Positions 12,901 to 23,514 of a DNA stretch of 64,000 nucleotides are shown one piece after another. The notes under the pieces are model-generated. The model made no database searches, had not been told where the DNA came from, and was given only the letters and a program-made list of their open reading frames with translations. The DNA is from Plakobranchus ocellatus (Eukaryota; Mollusca; Gastropoda; Plakobranchidae), in contig BLXT01000512.1 of NCBI GenBank assembly GCA_019648995.1, forward strand, positions 1,117,033 through 1,181,032, read 5' to 3'. Made by a program: the position numbers and the translations under genes. Every line of letters starts with the position of its first letter. The first letter of the stretch is position 1.

Positions 12901-15900
12901 TCAGATATCAACAAATTTAAAGTAAAAAGCACAGATAAATGGATACAGAATATATGGGAATAGAAAAACCTATCAAGGATCTCGCAAGTTTTGAAAAGTT
13001 TTCCCATGTTGCCACACATTTGAGTAACCATTTACATTGTAATTTTCTGTTGTANNNNNNNNNNNNNNNNNNNNNNNNNNNNNNNNNNNNNTTTGTTGTA
13101 TTTTTTTACTCATGGAAGTTGATTGTAAATGATTTTGAGTATCTTCTGCAATCATATTTAGCTCTTTTTTTTGGTATTGCAACACCATTTTTAAGCTCTA
13201 TATAGTTTTGCACCTAGAGATAATTTTTTTTTTTATTGATGATAATTATAAATCAATTTATTTTTCTTTACACTTAGGCCAAAACCCTGAAAGGTGGTAT
13301 GGGAAAATTAACAAAACATGGGAGAAGGGACAGTGGAGGCCTTATAGTCGACAAGTGAGTCCTACCAGTGTTTACGTAGGGTAGTGAGTCATAAGTCCTA
13401 TTTCATTGATATTTATAGAAAGTCAGAGCTTTTATGTTTTATTTGTTTAAAAGAAGATGAGAGCAACAAGGCCTAATATACTATATAAAAGGTCTTGCTT
13501 TTATTAACTCTTTCATTAACCATTATGATTTATATGCAGCCATTTTTGCAAATGGTATTTCTTTTTTGTTAGTTATTCTTTACATCCAATAAGGTAAGAA
13601 GTAGATGAGGATTAAATTCTTTCTATGTCTTTTTTTTGTGTGTGTGTGTGTGTGAAAAAATGGTTTTGTGCTGAAAGTGACTGTGCTGAACATGAGGAAA
13701 CTGTAAGGTTAGCCTTTATCATTGCTTTATGGTTATCTTTAAAAACTATCATGATCTACGTATAACTTTTTTTTGCTGATGGTTTTTGTTTTGTTAATTA
13801 CTCTCAATGTACAACCAAATAACCAAGGATTTCTTCGGTGTGTTGAAGCCTTTCATATTGTTTTATAGTTATTTTCTTTGCTCTATGCAATTGGTAAACA
13901 AAGCTTAGGCCTGCACATTTTTCAGTTGAGCACTCAATTTATATTATAATTATAATGGTGTGTAGAATTACTCATTCCTGTTTGAATTTATCTTTCCATA
14001 TTTATATATAAGGGAACTTGAGGCTTTTTTTATTGCTCTGGTGAAGTTATTCTCCAAATATCACTTCAATGTCTCCCGTAGCCTACCTTTGCCTCCTTTC
14101 CCTGAAATTGAAACCTGAATTTGTTGAAGCTATGGGAAAAACATTAAGTAACTCAACTTGTTCTACAAAGCATAAGTTTGCCTTAAACTCTTAGATTTAG
14201 AGTGGAGAAAAACGAGATCTCATCAAAATTCAGTAAACACTTAAAATGGAATTCAAGATCAAGATAAACAATGTAGTTTAATCATGTTGGAGGATGAATA
14301 ACTTATCTTCCTATCACAAAGTAAAGCTTGCTCGGCGATTTTTTTTAAAATTTATCTTAATTTTAAGAGATCTTCATTTATTATAAATCTTTTAACTACT
14401 TTTGGAGACTTTGAACTGAGTGATTATATCAGAGATGCCAGTTTTCTGATTTAAACAGGATTTCCGATTTTTTGCCTTATTTTTATTACTTAAAAGTCAA
14501 TTATACAATAACCACAGCTTTGAGAAAACTCTTTATTACTATACAAGTTTCCTGCTTTTTTGTCAGTGGCCACTGGCATCCCTGTTATATAGTATCATGG
14601 GGCTCTATGAAGAACGCTATCACCTTAGTCAATAGGTTACGCCTCATATAATCACATACATAATGAAGCTTGAATATGTTTCAAATTATAGTGTATCATT
14701 ATAGTATGAAGAACATATGGTTTCACTGGTTATAATATTTTTCAGTTTTAGTCAATGTGCAGCACCATTGTGAAACTTTTGACTGCAGAATATTTTGATG
14801 GGAGACTATTTTATTTTGTTTGAAGGCTGAAGTGCAAAAATCTTTGCAGTTAATGTTGTTTACATGTGTTGTGTAGTAGGATGCTCAAAACTGACAATCT
14901 TAAAGAATAATCCAAGGCATAAACATAAATTTTATCTGACATTCTTTGCTTCATACTACACAATGCATTCATACCACCTTCAGGTTCAGACATAAATCTG
15001 TCCTCCATTTTTTTCATAAAGCTATGAATATTTTCTACTCAGGAATGGATTGCCTGTTGCCCCTGGTGTGCTGCAGCATACGGACAGTGAGGAAGACATT
15101 CTAGAAAGAGGTCTCGTAGGCTCTACAAAATTGTGGATTGGCAAAGATTATGTCAACTTTATCTACAGAGACTTTGTCAACTTAGAGCAGCCATTTGAAG
15201 GTTACCAAGATAATCCTTGACAGTCAGAATAATAAGTTGTTATGTCCTTTGTTTGAAGGTTTTTTATTTTCCATACATTACAACTCGTACATGGCAGCAC
15301 ACCGATATGGTTTTTGCTGTCAGAAAAAAAGATGCCTAATGGCAATACATTGGCTTTTGACAATGGTTTAATTGGGTTCTTATTCTAAGTCATGCTGATA
15401 TACTGAATCTTCGTTTGAGTTTGATTTTTACTTTGATACAAATATAGTCTCCAACTTTAAAAGAAAAAGATCACTTTGCAATGCACATAGGCCTATAAAA
15501 GTTTCAAATATAACTTTCATAAGAATTGTAATATTAATCTATTAACCTTTAATTCCAGTCACCAATTGAATGAGCAACCATGACTGCATTTTATTGTAAG
15601 GTTTTAAAAATTGTGTCCAGAATAAACTTCTTTATATCAAGTTTTATGCTTTAAAAAAAAACCTCAGCAGTGGTGAATACTTTGAGCTGTGCTCAATCAA
15701 AGCTTTTCTAAATCTATCAGCCAATATATACATTTTAAAGCTGTTACATTTTTTTATAAAAAATTCAAAATCTTGATTATACTTTGCAATATTTTGCTTG
15801 TTTCAGATTTTATCGATCGGACAAAATGTCCTAGAATGCCATGGCATGATATTGGATGTGTTTTGTATGGAAAATCAGCCAGAGATCTAGCAAGACATTT

Positions 15901-18900
15901 TATTGGTCGATGGAATTTCACCAAGGTAACAGGACACTTATGTCTTCTGTTGTTATATTATTTGTTTATTCGGTTTGAGTCTCTTACACCAAATTTTATT
16001 ATGTACAAAACATTGAGATTTTAATTGATTGAAATTACATTTTTTTTGGGATCTGCCAAATTTCATCTAAAACTGGGAAAGAATAGATCTTGAAAAATTT
16101 AAGAACATATATAAAAGTGGATAGATCTTTTTTTTCTTCTTCAGGGAAAGGATAGGGGGATGCAGTAGGAGTGGACAGATGAGAAAGAGAGTGCAGTTTT
16201 TTTAGTTTAATTTTCTGGTATCAATATTGCAAAATTGTTGTAAAAATCTATTTTATACCTTTGATTGTGTTAGACTATTCCCCTACATCAAATCTCTCAA
16301 GCCTTTTTTAAAACAATGAAATTGTTTCTTTAAAATTAATTTGTATATATAAAATTCTGTACCTTTTTTATTTGAAAATTATTTTGTATCCTTTGCACCA
16401 AAAATTTGTTTTATTGAAAACCCTAGCTTATTTCAGCAGCTGATGTAAAATGCTCATATTTTGTAACTTTTACCTGGAATAGGCATTTTCATGTTAATCA
16501 GCATTTAACTATATTTCTTGTTTTTGTAAATAATATTTTGTAACCTTGAATCTGAATGCTCATGATAATGCTCATTTTGCTATTTTTTTTTCTTTTTTTA
16601 CCTTTCAGCAAGAGAAGTGCAAAAATAATAATGACTTTCCAATCCTTGTTCCCAAATCCACTCAGAAGTGTTCTATTCCCCATGCTATGAAAGATATCAC
16701 ATTTGAAGTCAAGGCTCAGGTAACTAGGAAACAGATTTTTTGTAGTTGAATTTAAAGGTTTAAATTATTTGAATACTTTGTAGTCGTGCTTGCACCCATT
16801 TCGAGTGCATTCAAACTTCAAATGGAAAAAAAAGCATGTGTTGTATCTTTCAATCAGTTGCTAGAGAGCTCAAAGTGAATATGAAAAGCTATTGTGTCTT
16901 GTGTCCATTTGTAAATAAATGATTGGAGAAACCATGATTGTATGTTTATATTTAATGCAGATTACTTATCGTGTTCAAATTCACAGTGGAAAATGTCTGT
17001 GTTTTGCATCCTTTGCAAATGAGCTCACAGTGAGAACAAAAAAAAAAGTATACATCTCACATTCATGACAAGAAAGTCTAAATGAAAAAAGACACAAATT
17101 GCATCCATGATCATGAATGTATTACTTGAATATAAGAGGTTCATGTGATGTATCTGTTCAATGTGCTTCTAAATACACTTTGAGAGGATTTGGGCAAGGT
17201 CTAATGACCAAAGTTTGTGTTTTGTCAGTGTTGATAATTTTCCGGCAATTGGCGCGATTCTCTTTTTTTTCCTTTCATTCAAGGTTTTCCTCTTTAACAT
17301 ACATTTAAGTTTTAAATCAGCTTCCCCACCCTGCCTCCCTTCCTGTATGCCCTCCAATTGTTCAAAGGTAACTAAGAAAGTATTAAAATCAGAGTTTCTT
17401 TTTTATCAATAGGCTTGCATAGGGGTGGGAGAGGTGTGAGGGCTGTTATCATACATGATTTGAATTGACGAAAATTTTTCCTCTTTTTTGACAATTTACT
17501 GTTTTCATCTCTGTTTGTGCTTAGGCCTATGGCAAGTGAGTTGAAAATCACATATATAACAAGATGAAAAAGGTGTATTGTTTTACATTTACTGAGGCGA
17601 GTTTAAATAGTACTTGTCAAATAGGTGCTTATCCAGTGATAAACTGATAACAAATACATGGGGCAACCAGATTAGCTCAGCCAGAAGTTGCCGAGGATAC
17701 ATTTGCTCCAAAGCCTTTAGAATTTTTCATTGACTACAAAAAAAAAATAACAAAAGTAGTCTTCAAACCTGCATATCTTTTTATACCAAATGGAACATGT
17801 TACTATCATCATCATGTGGCATCAGTAAGCAAAGTCTTATCTTTTTTTGTGGTGGCAAAATGATGAATCAAATGCTGAGAAATTGGTAATTGTGTAAAGG
17901 TAATTTTTTTGTCTTTTTTTTTTTTGATTGGCACAGATTCCTGGTCACAAAACTTCTTTCCTTCTTCCTTCTGGTGTCATGTCTGTGATACACATCAACA
18001 AGTATTGCTCTTCCTATAGTTGTATCTTTTGTTTAAGCTAAACATATAATTTTATTTAAGTTGAAAAGATTGGATTGTAAAACTTATTCTTGTCTTGCTC
18101 TTTGATTTTTCATTCTATATTCAGTGAATCTCATCTGTTATCTTTGCACTTCGATCCCAGCCAAGAGCTCTCCCATCAATGTCCAATTGTCTTAAAATGT
18201 CAAAAAAATATTTTAATTACATCTTTGAATCTGCTTGGCACGAGTATGAAGTCTGTTTCTTTTTTTAGGTTATCTCCAGAAGGAATAGCCATGTGTGTTT
18301 CCTGTGGTGGTTTTGACATCAATTTTTTGCTTTTCCAAATGTTTGTAAATTTGTCATCATTATATCACTCTTGCATCCATTTCATTACCTATTTCCCAGG
18401 ACTCAAATATATTGTTCTTCTACTTTGGCATTGAACTCCCTAGTCCCCATCTGCTATCTCTATGTCCCAGGTTTTTGTAATTGCATATGATTAGCTTTTT
18501 CGTAAATCCTCTTAAGTTTGTAGTTATGTTAAGTGATTTAGCTTCCAATTTAACAATTTTAACTCCATCAGAAATTGTGCTCCAGCTTTTAAAGCTCTTT
18601 TTTATTGTTTCTACAAAAAATTATCTTACATTTCACTGCCATAAAACCCAGCTTAGTCCATTTCAACATAACTAAAGGCAGAATAAAAGAGGTAACAATC
18701 AAAAGTCAAGAGAAGGAAAAAATATATACTTATGCTGTTTCATATATTTTCTCATTTGCTTCATCCTTACAATATGTATTGCCTTATTTTACCTTTATGT
18801 TGTGAGAGGCTTTGAAAATTTTTTTTAATTATGTTCTCTAACAGAGGAAAAGATCAATTATATGCAATACTATTTTTTTTCCTTGATTTCCACAGGTTCT

Positions 18901-21356
18901 TCGTAGCAGCTGTGGTTGGTCTGTGGGTATAGGAGAAATAGAGAGTTCAATACATGAAGCTTATGTTCACTGCATAGAAAACTCTCGCGAGTTCATTTAC
19001 ATTGAGGTCTGATATTTTATTGTCCATGGTATATTTGTAACTCATGTATTGCAACTATGTGGATTTTTATTTGAATGAAAAAGTGGGGTGGAAGAGTGAC
19101 CTTACTTGTTACAAATTGTTTATTTTAAAATATTAAAGTTAAGCTTCTTAGCATGTCAAACCATTTTAAAAATGGAGGAAAAAGTTCATGACAATTAAAA
19201 TGAAAGAGGGAACAATCAAAAGTCAAGAGAAGGAAAAAATATATACTTACGCTGTTTCATAATTTTTTTTCATTTGGTATTCGTCTAATGCTCTTTCTAT
19301 TGTAACAGACAGTCTAAATTCAGAGTTGTGTCAACACAGCTGAGAAGGCTACATTTCTAATGCTTGCCTTTTTTTTTTTCAATTCAAAGTACAATTTTAT
19401 ACTGAAGACGATTTTAATTTCTGGGTGTTACACAAATATTTATAGAACTATCTTAGTAAGTTATGTGCCTGTTCTGATTAAACTTCAGAATCGCTTATAT
19501 GGTCCCTAATTTGTTTGAGTCTTTCATACCTTTTGTGTTTTTTTCATCCTCTTTGGATCCAGTTGTTTTACTTTTCAAATCTGTCATTTTAATCTGTTTA
19601 CATTCCTCTTTATCTCCCTTCATATTACTGTGCCTGACACAGTAATATTTTCCTGTTCATCTTTTATCATACAATGACATGTAAATGTTTGACATCTAAT
19701 CATATTTACTTTATGATCAATTTCAAATTGTTTGCTTCTATTAGATGACTTAAAAATAAAGAATCTAAAAAAGAAGAAGTATGAAAAATTTGTTGGGGTG
19801 TGTGATTGCTTTTTTTTTTTTTTTTTTTTTTTTGCATGTCATGTGGTTTTTTTCTTTTGTGTTTGTTTTTGTCATTGTATTTTTTTTCTGGAGGCTATTC
19901 ATATTCTAGAAACAATAAAGTAAAATACATATGCTCCTACCTTTATGTCCATATTTTTTTTGCCAATTTGTTCCTCCATCATGTCTCTCCTCTCAAAATT
20001 TGGATATTGCATTCAGCTCACATCATATCTTTCCCTTAGAACCAGTTCTTCATCACTCAAGTTGGGAATACTTCAAATGTGAACAATGCTATTGGGAACG
20101 CTTTGTACAAGAGAATACTGAGGGCTCACAGGTAAGTTTTTTTTTTTTTTGCACAATACTTGTTTTTAAAGGTTTTTTTTTTTTTTATGTGAGGCCTGTA
20201 AGGGGAAAGAAGACGGAAATGTATTATTTCAGTACTAAGACTCCCAGGTAGATTTATTATGACATTGATGACCCCTTGATGATTGTGCTATGATGCTTTT
20301 TTTGCAAATTCAAAATGGTCATCCCTCAGCAGTCTGCCCCAATTTTGTTTTCTCCCATATTTCTGGTCTCTTTTGCCTGTTTTTCATTATACCTTTTTTG
20401 GACCATTGCCAAGAAACAACTCATTCGTATGGATATATCACACTTTTCCCCTTTGCATAAAATTATATATCTGCTGTCTCAAGCTATCCATCAGTTTTTT
20501 TGTTTAATGAGCCATACTTTTTGGTTGTATTTTTTTTCTTTTTCAATAATTATTTTATTCTGCATTTATTCTTTGCTGGTATCTAGGAGTGGCGCTAACT
20601 TTAAGGTGTATGTTGTAATGCCCCTGCTACCAGCATTTGAAGGTGAGTTTGGAACAAACACAGGGGCTGCCTTGCAGGCAGTCACACACTGGAACTACTC
20701 ATCCATCTGCCGTGGGGGCTCTTCACTCATGGAGCAACTGGCCAAAGAAGTCCCAGATCCAAACAAGTACATTGTGTTCTGTGGACTCCGCACCTGGGAC
20801 AAGTTGGATAATAAAGTGGTGAGTGCATGCCAGATCTTCTTTTATGAATGTGAATTAAGCTATTGATTTTTCCTTTTTTTTTTTTGACTCCTCCTACCTT
20901 CTTCCTGTGTGGTTTCCTCCCCTCATCACCTTCTCCTTACATTCTTTTTTTCATTGACATTTTCATAATCTCATATCTTTGTTGCTTTCTTCGTTATAAT
21001 GTAACTTCACTTGGGGTGTTGGTGGGACATTTGTCAGCAAACCTGGCATCAAATATCCAGGGACCTTTCTGTAGGTCTAAATTCAAACCCACTTTAGTCT
21101 GATATGGGTTTAAAAGCCACTGGTACATGCATGAAAGTATCAAGCACTTTTATTTTTTAATAACAATATTTTATAAACATACAATTTTCCCAGAACATGT
21201 CTAGGATATTGTGAACTGTTGGTTTAGAGAGTGACCAGTATCTCTCTCTCCCTCTCTCTCCTTTCTATCTCTTTCTCCCCTCTCCCTCCATCCCCCTTTA
21301 TCCCTCTCCCCTCTCTCTCTCTCTTCCCTCTCTCCCTCCCATATTTCCCTCCTCTC

Positions 21357-21431
<75 letters not shown>

Positions 21432-23514
21432 ATCTCTCTATCTCTCCTGTCACCAATGCATTGTCCTGATGATTAACCTTGTTGTGGACTGGCTTTTCAC
21501 AAAACCCAAATCTCTCTCCCCCTTCCTCCCTTTCTCCATATAAGTCCCATTCATCCATCTACATTAATTTTTTGGGGATGTTATAGTGCCTTGAACTTTA
21601 TAATGATATGAACATAAATGCTTAGTAAAATTATCTATCTCCTTCTTTTTTCAGATGACAGAGCTTGTGTATGTGCACAGCAAACTAATGATAGTGGATG
21701 ATGACACCGTTATCATTGGCTCTGCAAATATCAATGATCGTAGCCTGCTGGGACCACGTGACAGCGAGATTGCAGTCATGTTTGAGGACATTCACAAAGT
21801 GGATGTAAAAGTTGGAGACAAGCAGTACCAAGCAGGCAAATTTGCATCTTCACTGCGCTGGACAATATTCAGGTAAGAGTTCAAAGTTTATTGAGATGCT
21901 GGAGATACTGCTCAACTTCATACTTGATATATTAAAATTGCTGATATTTCATAATCATTTTTAGGTTCCCATCGTAGATTCTTGTATAAATTTAATCGTG
22001 ATGAATCAATTGTTCATACAAAAATATTTTGTTAAAATAAAATGATTCCTGCTGAATTGTATTTTCCATTTTAGGCCAAGTTGAAAACAAGCAACTATGT
22101 TCTCTAAACATATTTTTCTGAAAGAGATGATTTCACAATTATCTGCGACTTCCCATTTTGTTTGTTCAGGATCTTAAAATATCTTGACAAGAATTAAATA
22201 CAATTACAATTGACAAATTTACTAATTTTTGTCAAGCAGGTGCAAAATTCCAAATTTATACCCATCTGACACAAAGTTAATAGAATTTTGAGCTAATTTT
22301 GTAAGCAAGAATAGTTGAATTGCTTTGATACGAAAGCTTTATTAGTTCTTATCATTAATTATCTTAGATCAGTTCAAATGAATCAGGAGTTGCATTTATA
22401 ACATTTTCAATCAATGAAATGGCCTGAAATATCTCTCTGTGGTGAAACATTGATTGGGCATGGAGATATGAAAATTTCAAGTTTATGAAAAAAGTGTTTA
22501 AAAGAAAGGAAAAACTACAATTCCTTTTTTATCATGGGATCCCAACAGGAATTATCTTTTGTTGTTTGTGTTAGTATTTGCTAATTTCACACTTATAGAA
22601 TTGCTTGGTTTGTTTGCTCGTTTTTTTTTTTTTTTAAATATAATCATCCACAACAAGGTTATCTCAAGCTTTCTTGGCCTTCCTCAGGCCAGACTATTAT
22701 AGACAGGCATGATCGAAGTGCCCATGTAGATCCCAGGTCAGGCTGAGTTTGCTATTTATCATAATTGTGCCATTAACACACTCTTGCAGTTGCATTCATC
22801 TCACTTTAAAATATTTTTTTTAATGGCGTGTATATTTTTTGGTCGTTTTTTGTCAGGGAGCATCTAGGAATTCTCAATGATCCTGACTTTGTAGACCTTA
22901 CTGATGTACACCTCGACAGCTTCTACAAGGAGGTGTGGATTAAGCAAGCAGCTATCAATACCACTTGTTATGATAAGGTAGCTTTCTTAAATATTTCTGT
23001 TTGCTTCAAGTGAATATCATTTTCCATGACTAATGCAAGTATTTTACAAGGTTAAAATGGATATCTCATGATGTTCAAAAGTCAGCATAAAACTAATTGC
23101 TTTAGTATTTTGTCCTATTTGATCTGTCAAAAGCAAGTGTCAGTGTCCAATAATATTACTTATTGCCTAACATTATACCAAGTCTTTCTACGAGGATTTT
23201 TGCTGGATTGCCATTTTTTAAATATATTGTAATTAAACCATTGATTTATCTACTGATACTTATTTTTCAAATGTGCAACACTCTTTCAGGTGTTTAAGTG
23301 CCTGCCAACAGATAATGTCCAAAACTTTGCTCAATTACGCCAGTACCAGTCTACTCCACCATTGGCCCAAACTGATCAAGAAGCCTCCATGACTTGGCTG
23401 CGAAAGGTCAAGGGTTATTTAGTGCTCACCCCTCTGCAGTTTTTGCGAGAGGAAAGTCTCACTCCGAAAGTGGGTCAAAAAGAGGCCTTGCTACCTACAT
23501 ACCTGTGGACATAA
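829..23514 (+). CDS. PLD1: Phospholipase D, PLD1/PLD2 class (5' partial, 20 exons)
   Basis: Hydrolyses phosphatidylcholine to phosphatidic acid and choline at membranes; the family is controlled by PIP2, small GTPases and PKC. Exons: 829-986, 2202-2354, 3241-3390, 4171-4254, 5553-5634, 6522-6635, 7305-7447, 8289-8406, 8906-9546, 10987-11923, 13278-13354, 15043-15200, 15807-15925, 16609-16719, 18896-19006, 20040-20131, 20587-20818, 21655-21872, 22857-22977, 23290-23514. All junctions are GT/AG and phases agree, giving 4044 nt (1347 residues plus TAA). Counting from the first visible codon: PH domain about 30-150, HKD1 HHEKLVIID at 265-273, expanded loop about 296-912, HKD2 HSKLMIVD at 1168-1175, terminal YLWT. 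The [13 protein letters not shown] spacing before HKD1 and the presence of a loop are PLD1-like rather than PLD2-like; invertebrates usually have one such gene. The PX domain and start codon lie outside the window. Confidence 0.96.
1556..1653 (-). repeat. Possible tRNA-derived SINE fragment
   Basis: On the minus strand the stretch resembles a tRNA-like promoter: an A-box-like 'gagcagtggtac' and, about 40 nt on, a B-box-like 'gaatcagtcccc'. Between them lies 'agggcacttgcctatcac', wording typical of tRNA-derived SINEs. It is degenerate, and no tail or target-site duplication was identified. It lies in a PLD intron in antisense. Confidence 0.4.
2202..2354 (+). CDS. PLD1: PLD exon 2: PH domain core
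   Basis: Residues 53-104, [19 protein letters not shown] onward, matching the KRW(L/I)VKDSFLLY strand of PLD PH domains. The split Arg codon CG|G joins to exon 1, and AG|G joins to exon 3. Confidence 0.94.
3241..3390 (+). CDS. PLD1: PLD exon 3: end of PH domain
   Basis: Residues 104-154, beginning [19 protein letters not shown] (the C-terminal PH helix) and ending [12 protein letters not shown], where vertebrate PLDs read '(A)KWYVNAKGYF'. The last codon is split TG|G. Confidence 0.93.
4171..4254 (+). CDS. PLD1: PLD exon 4: start of catalytic region
   Basis: Residues 154-182, [18 protein letters not shown] and then EEIYITDWW. The EEI(F/Y)ITDWWLSPE block is a hallmark of eukaryotic PX-PH PLDs. 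Confidence 0.95.
5553..5634 (+). CDS. PLD1: PLD exon 5
   Basis: Residues 182-209, [20 protein letters not shown] then VILKRKA, continuing the TDWWLSPE motif across the intron. It ends in phase 0 at gtgagt. Confidence 0.95.
5665..6062. repeat. Degenerate tandem repeat, about 60-68 bp x 6
   Basis: Located in the PLD intron after exon 5. Units share 'tattgc..ctg.gg.gcattttgt.aggatat.aa.ctatttgtgacccatgtgatg'. The copies start near 5665, 5727, 5800, 5865, 5930 and 6000 and are well diverged, so the array is old. Confidence 0.65.
6522..6635 (+). CDS. PLD1: PLD exon 6
   Basis: Residues 210-247, [20 protein letters not shown] and then an [17 protein letters not shown] segment, aligned with the vertebrate GVRI(F/S)I(M/L)LYKEVELALGINS region. 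Both ends are phase 0. Confidence 0.95.
7305..7447 (+). CDS. PLD1: PLD exon 7: HKD1 catalytic motif
   Basis: Residues 248-295. HKD1 is H266, K268 and D273 in [11 protein letters not shown], with the following [14 protein letters not shown] block, which is near-invariant in the family. His of HKD1 is the usual proton donor or nucleophile partner. It ends with ENHR, just before the loop. Confidence 0.97.
8289..8406 (+). CDS. PLD1: PLD exon 8: loop begins
   Basis: Residues 295-334. It opens MTDLGSISL, matching the LTD(V/L)GS that follows HKD1 in vertebrate PLDs, then turns Pro/Ser-rich ([14 protein letters not shown]). The donor is gtaggc at 8407. Confidence 0.9.
8906..9546 (+). CDS. PLD1: PLD exon 9: large Ser-rich loop exon
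   Basis: Residues 335-548, 641 nt, an unusually large exon for this gene. The product is polar and probably disordered, rich in Ser, Gln, Glu and Asn. It holds three basophilic kinase-like motifs: QRQESL (9155-9172), TRQISS (9302-9319) and VRQASS (9422-9439). The donor is gtgtgt at 9547; the split codon TG|C joins exon 10 in frame. No known domain was recognised. Confidence 0.85.
10600..10986. repeat. About 80-bp tandem repeat carrying acceptor-like ends
   Basis: Imperfect units share 'gcatttacctttcagctgctctaacaggattttactttcacaat'. The 'ttcag' core recurs at 10821-10825, 10902-10906 and 10982-10986, spaced 81 and 80 bp. Two poorer copies lie further left. The final copy is the actual splice acceptor of PLD exon 10. 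Confidence 0.75.
10987..11923 (+). CDS. PLD1: PLD exon 10: 937-nt Lys/Ser-rich loop exon
   Basis: Residues 548-860, the largest exon. In order: an acidic start ([11 protein letters not shown]), Ser/Asn-rich spacers, a Lys/Glu run at about 661-680 ([13 protein letters not shown]), a DGGDGG stretch, RRHTTP at 743, GSDGDDDG, then a basic RRRWRM at 816 and FENIVRSP. No folded domain was recognised; composition suggests a disordered tether or interaction region. Donor gtcagt at 11924, phase 0. The frame matches both neighbours, so this is not an unspliced intron. Confidence 0.85.
11924..13277. other. PLD intron with a 39-bp duplication and an N gap
   Basis: AT-rich sequence with no exon seen. It holds an exact tandem duplication at 12625-12702 and an assembly gap of 37 N at 13055-13091. 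Confidence 0.7.
12625..12702. repeat. Exact 39-bp tandem duplication
   Basis: The unit begins cattattactgatgatcaa and is present twice head to tail (12625-12663 and 12664-12702) without visible differences, so it is recent or an assembly artefact near a gap. Confidence 0.9.
13278..13354 (+). CDS. PLD1: PLD exon 11: basic end of loop
   Basis: Residues 861-886, [18 protein letters not shown] then SGGLIVDK. Small and strongly basic, still within the loop. Acceptor cttag at 13273-13277, donor gtgagt at 13355. Confidence 0.85.
13355..15042. other. PLD intron, nothing recognised
   Basis: AT-rich with a short GT run near 13637-13653. No exon, RNA gene or transposon was seen. Confidence 0.6.
15043..15200 (+). 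CDS. PLD1: PLD exon 12: re-entry to catalytic core
   Basis: Residues 886-939. After an acidic DSEEDILE it reads [17 protein letters not shown], equivalent to the (F)W(H/L)GKDY(C/S)N block that ends the loop in vertebrate PLDs, then NLEQPFED. Confidence 0.94.
15807..15925 (+). CDS. PLD1: PLD exon 13
   Basis: Residues 939-978: [16 protein letters not shown], then [19 protein letters not shown]. The DFIDR..TPRMPWHD and ARDxARHFIQRWNFTK blocks are among the most conserved in the family. Confidence 0.96.
16609..16719 (+). CDS. PLD1: PLD exon 14
   Basis: Residues 979-1015, including FPILVPKS (vertebrate YP(F/Y)LLPKS) and ending FEVKAQ. Both borders are phase 0. Confidence 0.92.
16720..18895. other. 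PLD intron, nothing recognised
   Basis: Long T-rich intron. Open frames here are F/L/S-rich translations of low-complexity DNA. Near its right end lies one copy of a dispersed direct repeat (18686-18756). Confidence 0.55.
18686..18756 (+). repeat. Direct repeat copy 1, about 70 bp
   Basis: Shares 'aacaatcaaaagtcaagag' and the following aaggaaaaaatatatactta with 19203-19275. The two copies flank PLD exon 15. Confidence 0.85.
18896..19006 (+). CDS. PLD1: PLD exon 15
   Basis: Residues 1016-1052: [20 protein letters not shown], then [17 protein letters not shown]. Matches VLRS..(D/R)WSAG and the YIENQFF strand, completed by the next exon. Confidence 0.95.
19203..19275 (+). repeat. Direct repeat copy 2, about 70 bp
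   Basis: Near-identical to 18686-18756 over its first 60 or so bases (ggaacaatcaaaagtcaaga and onward). The copies lie about 517 bp apart, in the introns on either side of exon 15. Confidence 0.85.
20040..20131 (+). CDS. PLD1: PLD exon 16
   Basis: Residues 1053-1083, [20 protein letters not shown] then [11 protein letters not shown], equivalent to vertebrate NQFFISC...IGD(A/E)I..RILKAH. The Arg codon AG|G is split. Confidence 0.95.
20587..20818 (+). CDS. PLD1: PLD exon 17
   Basis: Residues 1083-1160. It contains [19 protein letters not shown], the basic strand region implicated in PIP2 binding in vertebrate PLDs, then [12 protein letters not shown] and IVFCGLRT. Confidence 0.96.
21241..21447. 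repeat. CT-rich microsatellite
   Basis: Long (CT)n with CCCTCT interruptions, located in the PLD intron between exons 17 and 18. It produces a spurious Ser/Leu-repeat open frame at 21231-21476. Confidence 0.95.
21655..21872 (+). CDS. PLD1: PLD exon 18: HKD2 catalytic motif
   Basis: Residues 1161-1233. HKD2 is H1168, K1170 and D1175 in [11 protein letters not shown], followed by [15 protein letters not shown] and RDSEIAV, all intact. The distance from HKD1 His to HKD2 His is 902 residues because of the loop. Confidence 0.97.
22857..22977 (+). CDS. PLD1: PLD exon 19
   Basis: Residues 1233-1273, [17 protein letters not shown] then [19 protein letters not shown], aligned with the vertebrate F(F)KEVW...A..NA(T/N)IY(D/E) segment. 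Confidence 0.95.
23290..23514 (+). CDS. PLD1: PLD exon 20: terminal exon and stop
   Basis: Residues 1274-1347: [17 protein letters not shown], then [19 protein letters not shown] and the C-terminal YLWT, with TAA at 23512-23514. The free C-terminal Trp-Thr is conserved in animal PLDs and needed for activity, which fixes this as the true end. Confidence 0.97.
   Translation: MFKCLPTDNVQNFAQLRQYQSTPPLAQTDQEASMTWLRKVKGYLVLTPLQFLREESLTPKVGQKEALLPTYLWT

Noticed and set aside
12415-14105. Similar short blocks (about 40 bp) at 12420-12460 and 14070-14105
   Set aside because: Similarity is short and T/C-rich, so it may be compositional; not enough to call a repeat.
19732-20251. Overlapping F/C-rich open frames on the plus strand
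   Set aside because: Translations of poly(T) DNA in the intron before PLD exon 16; the real exon 20040-20131 lies in a different reading from the longest frames.
21231-21476. Open frame encoding a Ser/Leu repeat protein
   Set aside because: Direct translation of a CT microsatellite within a PLD intron.
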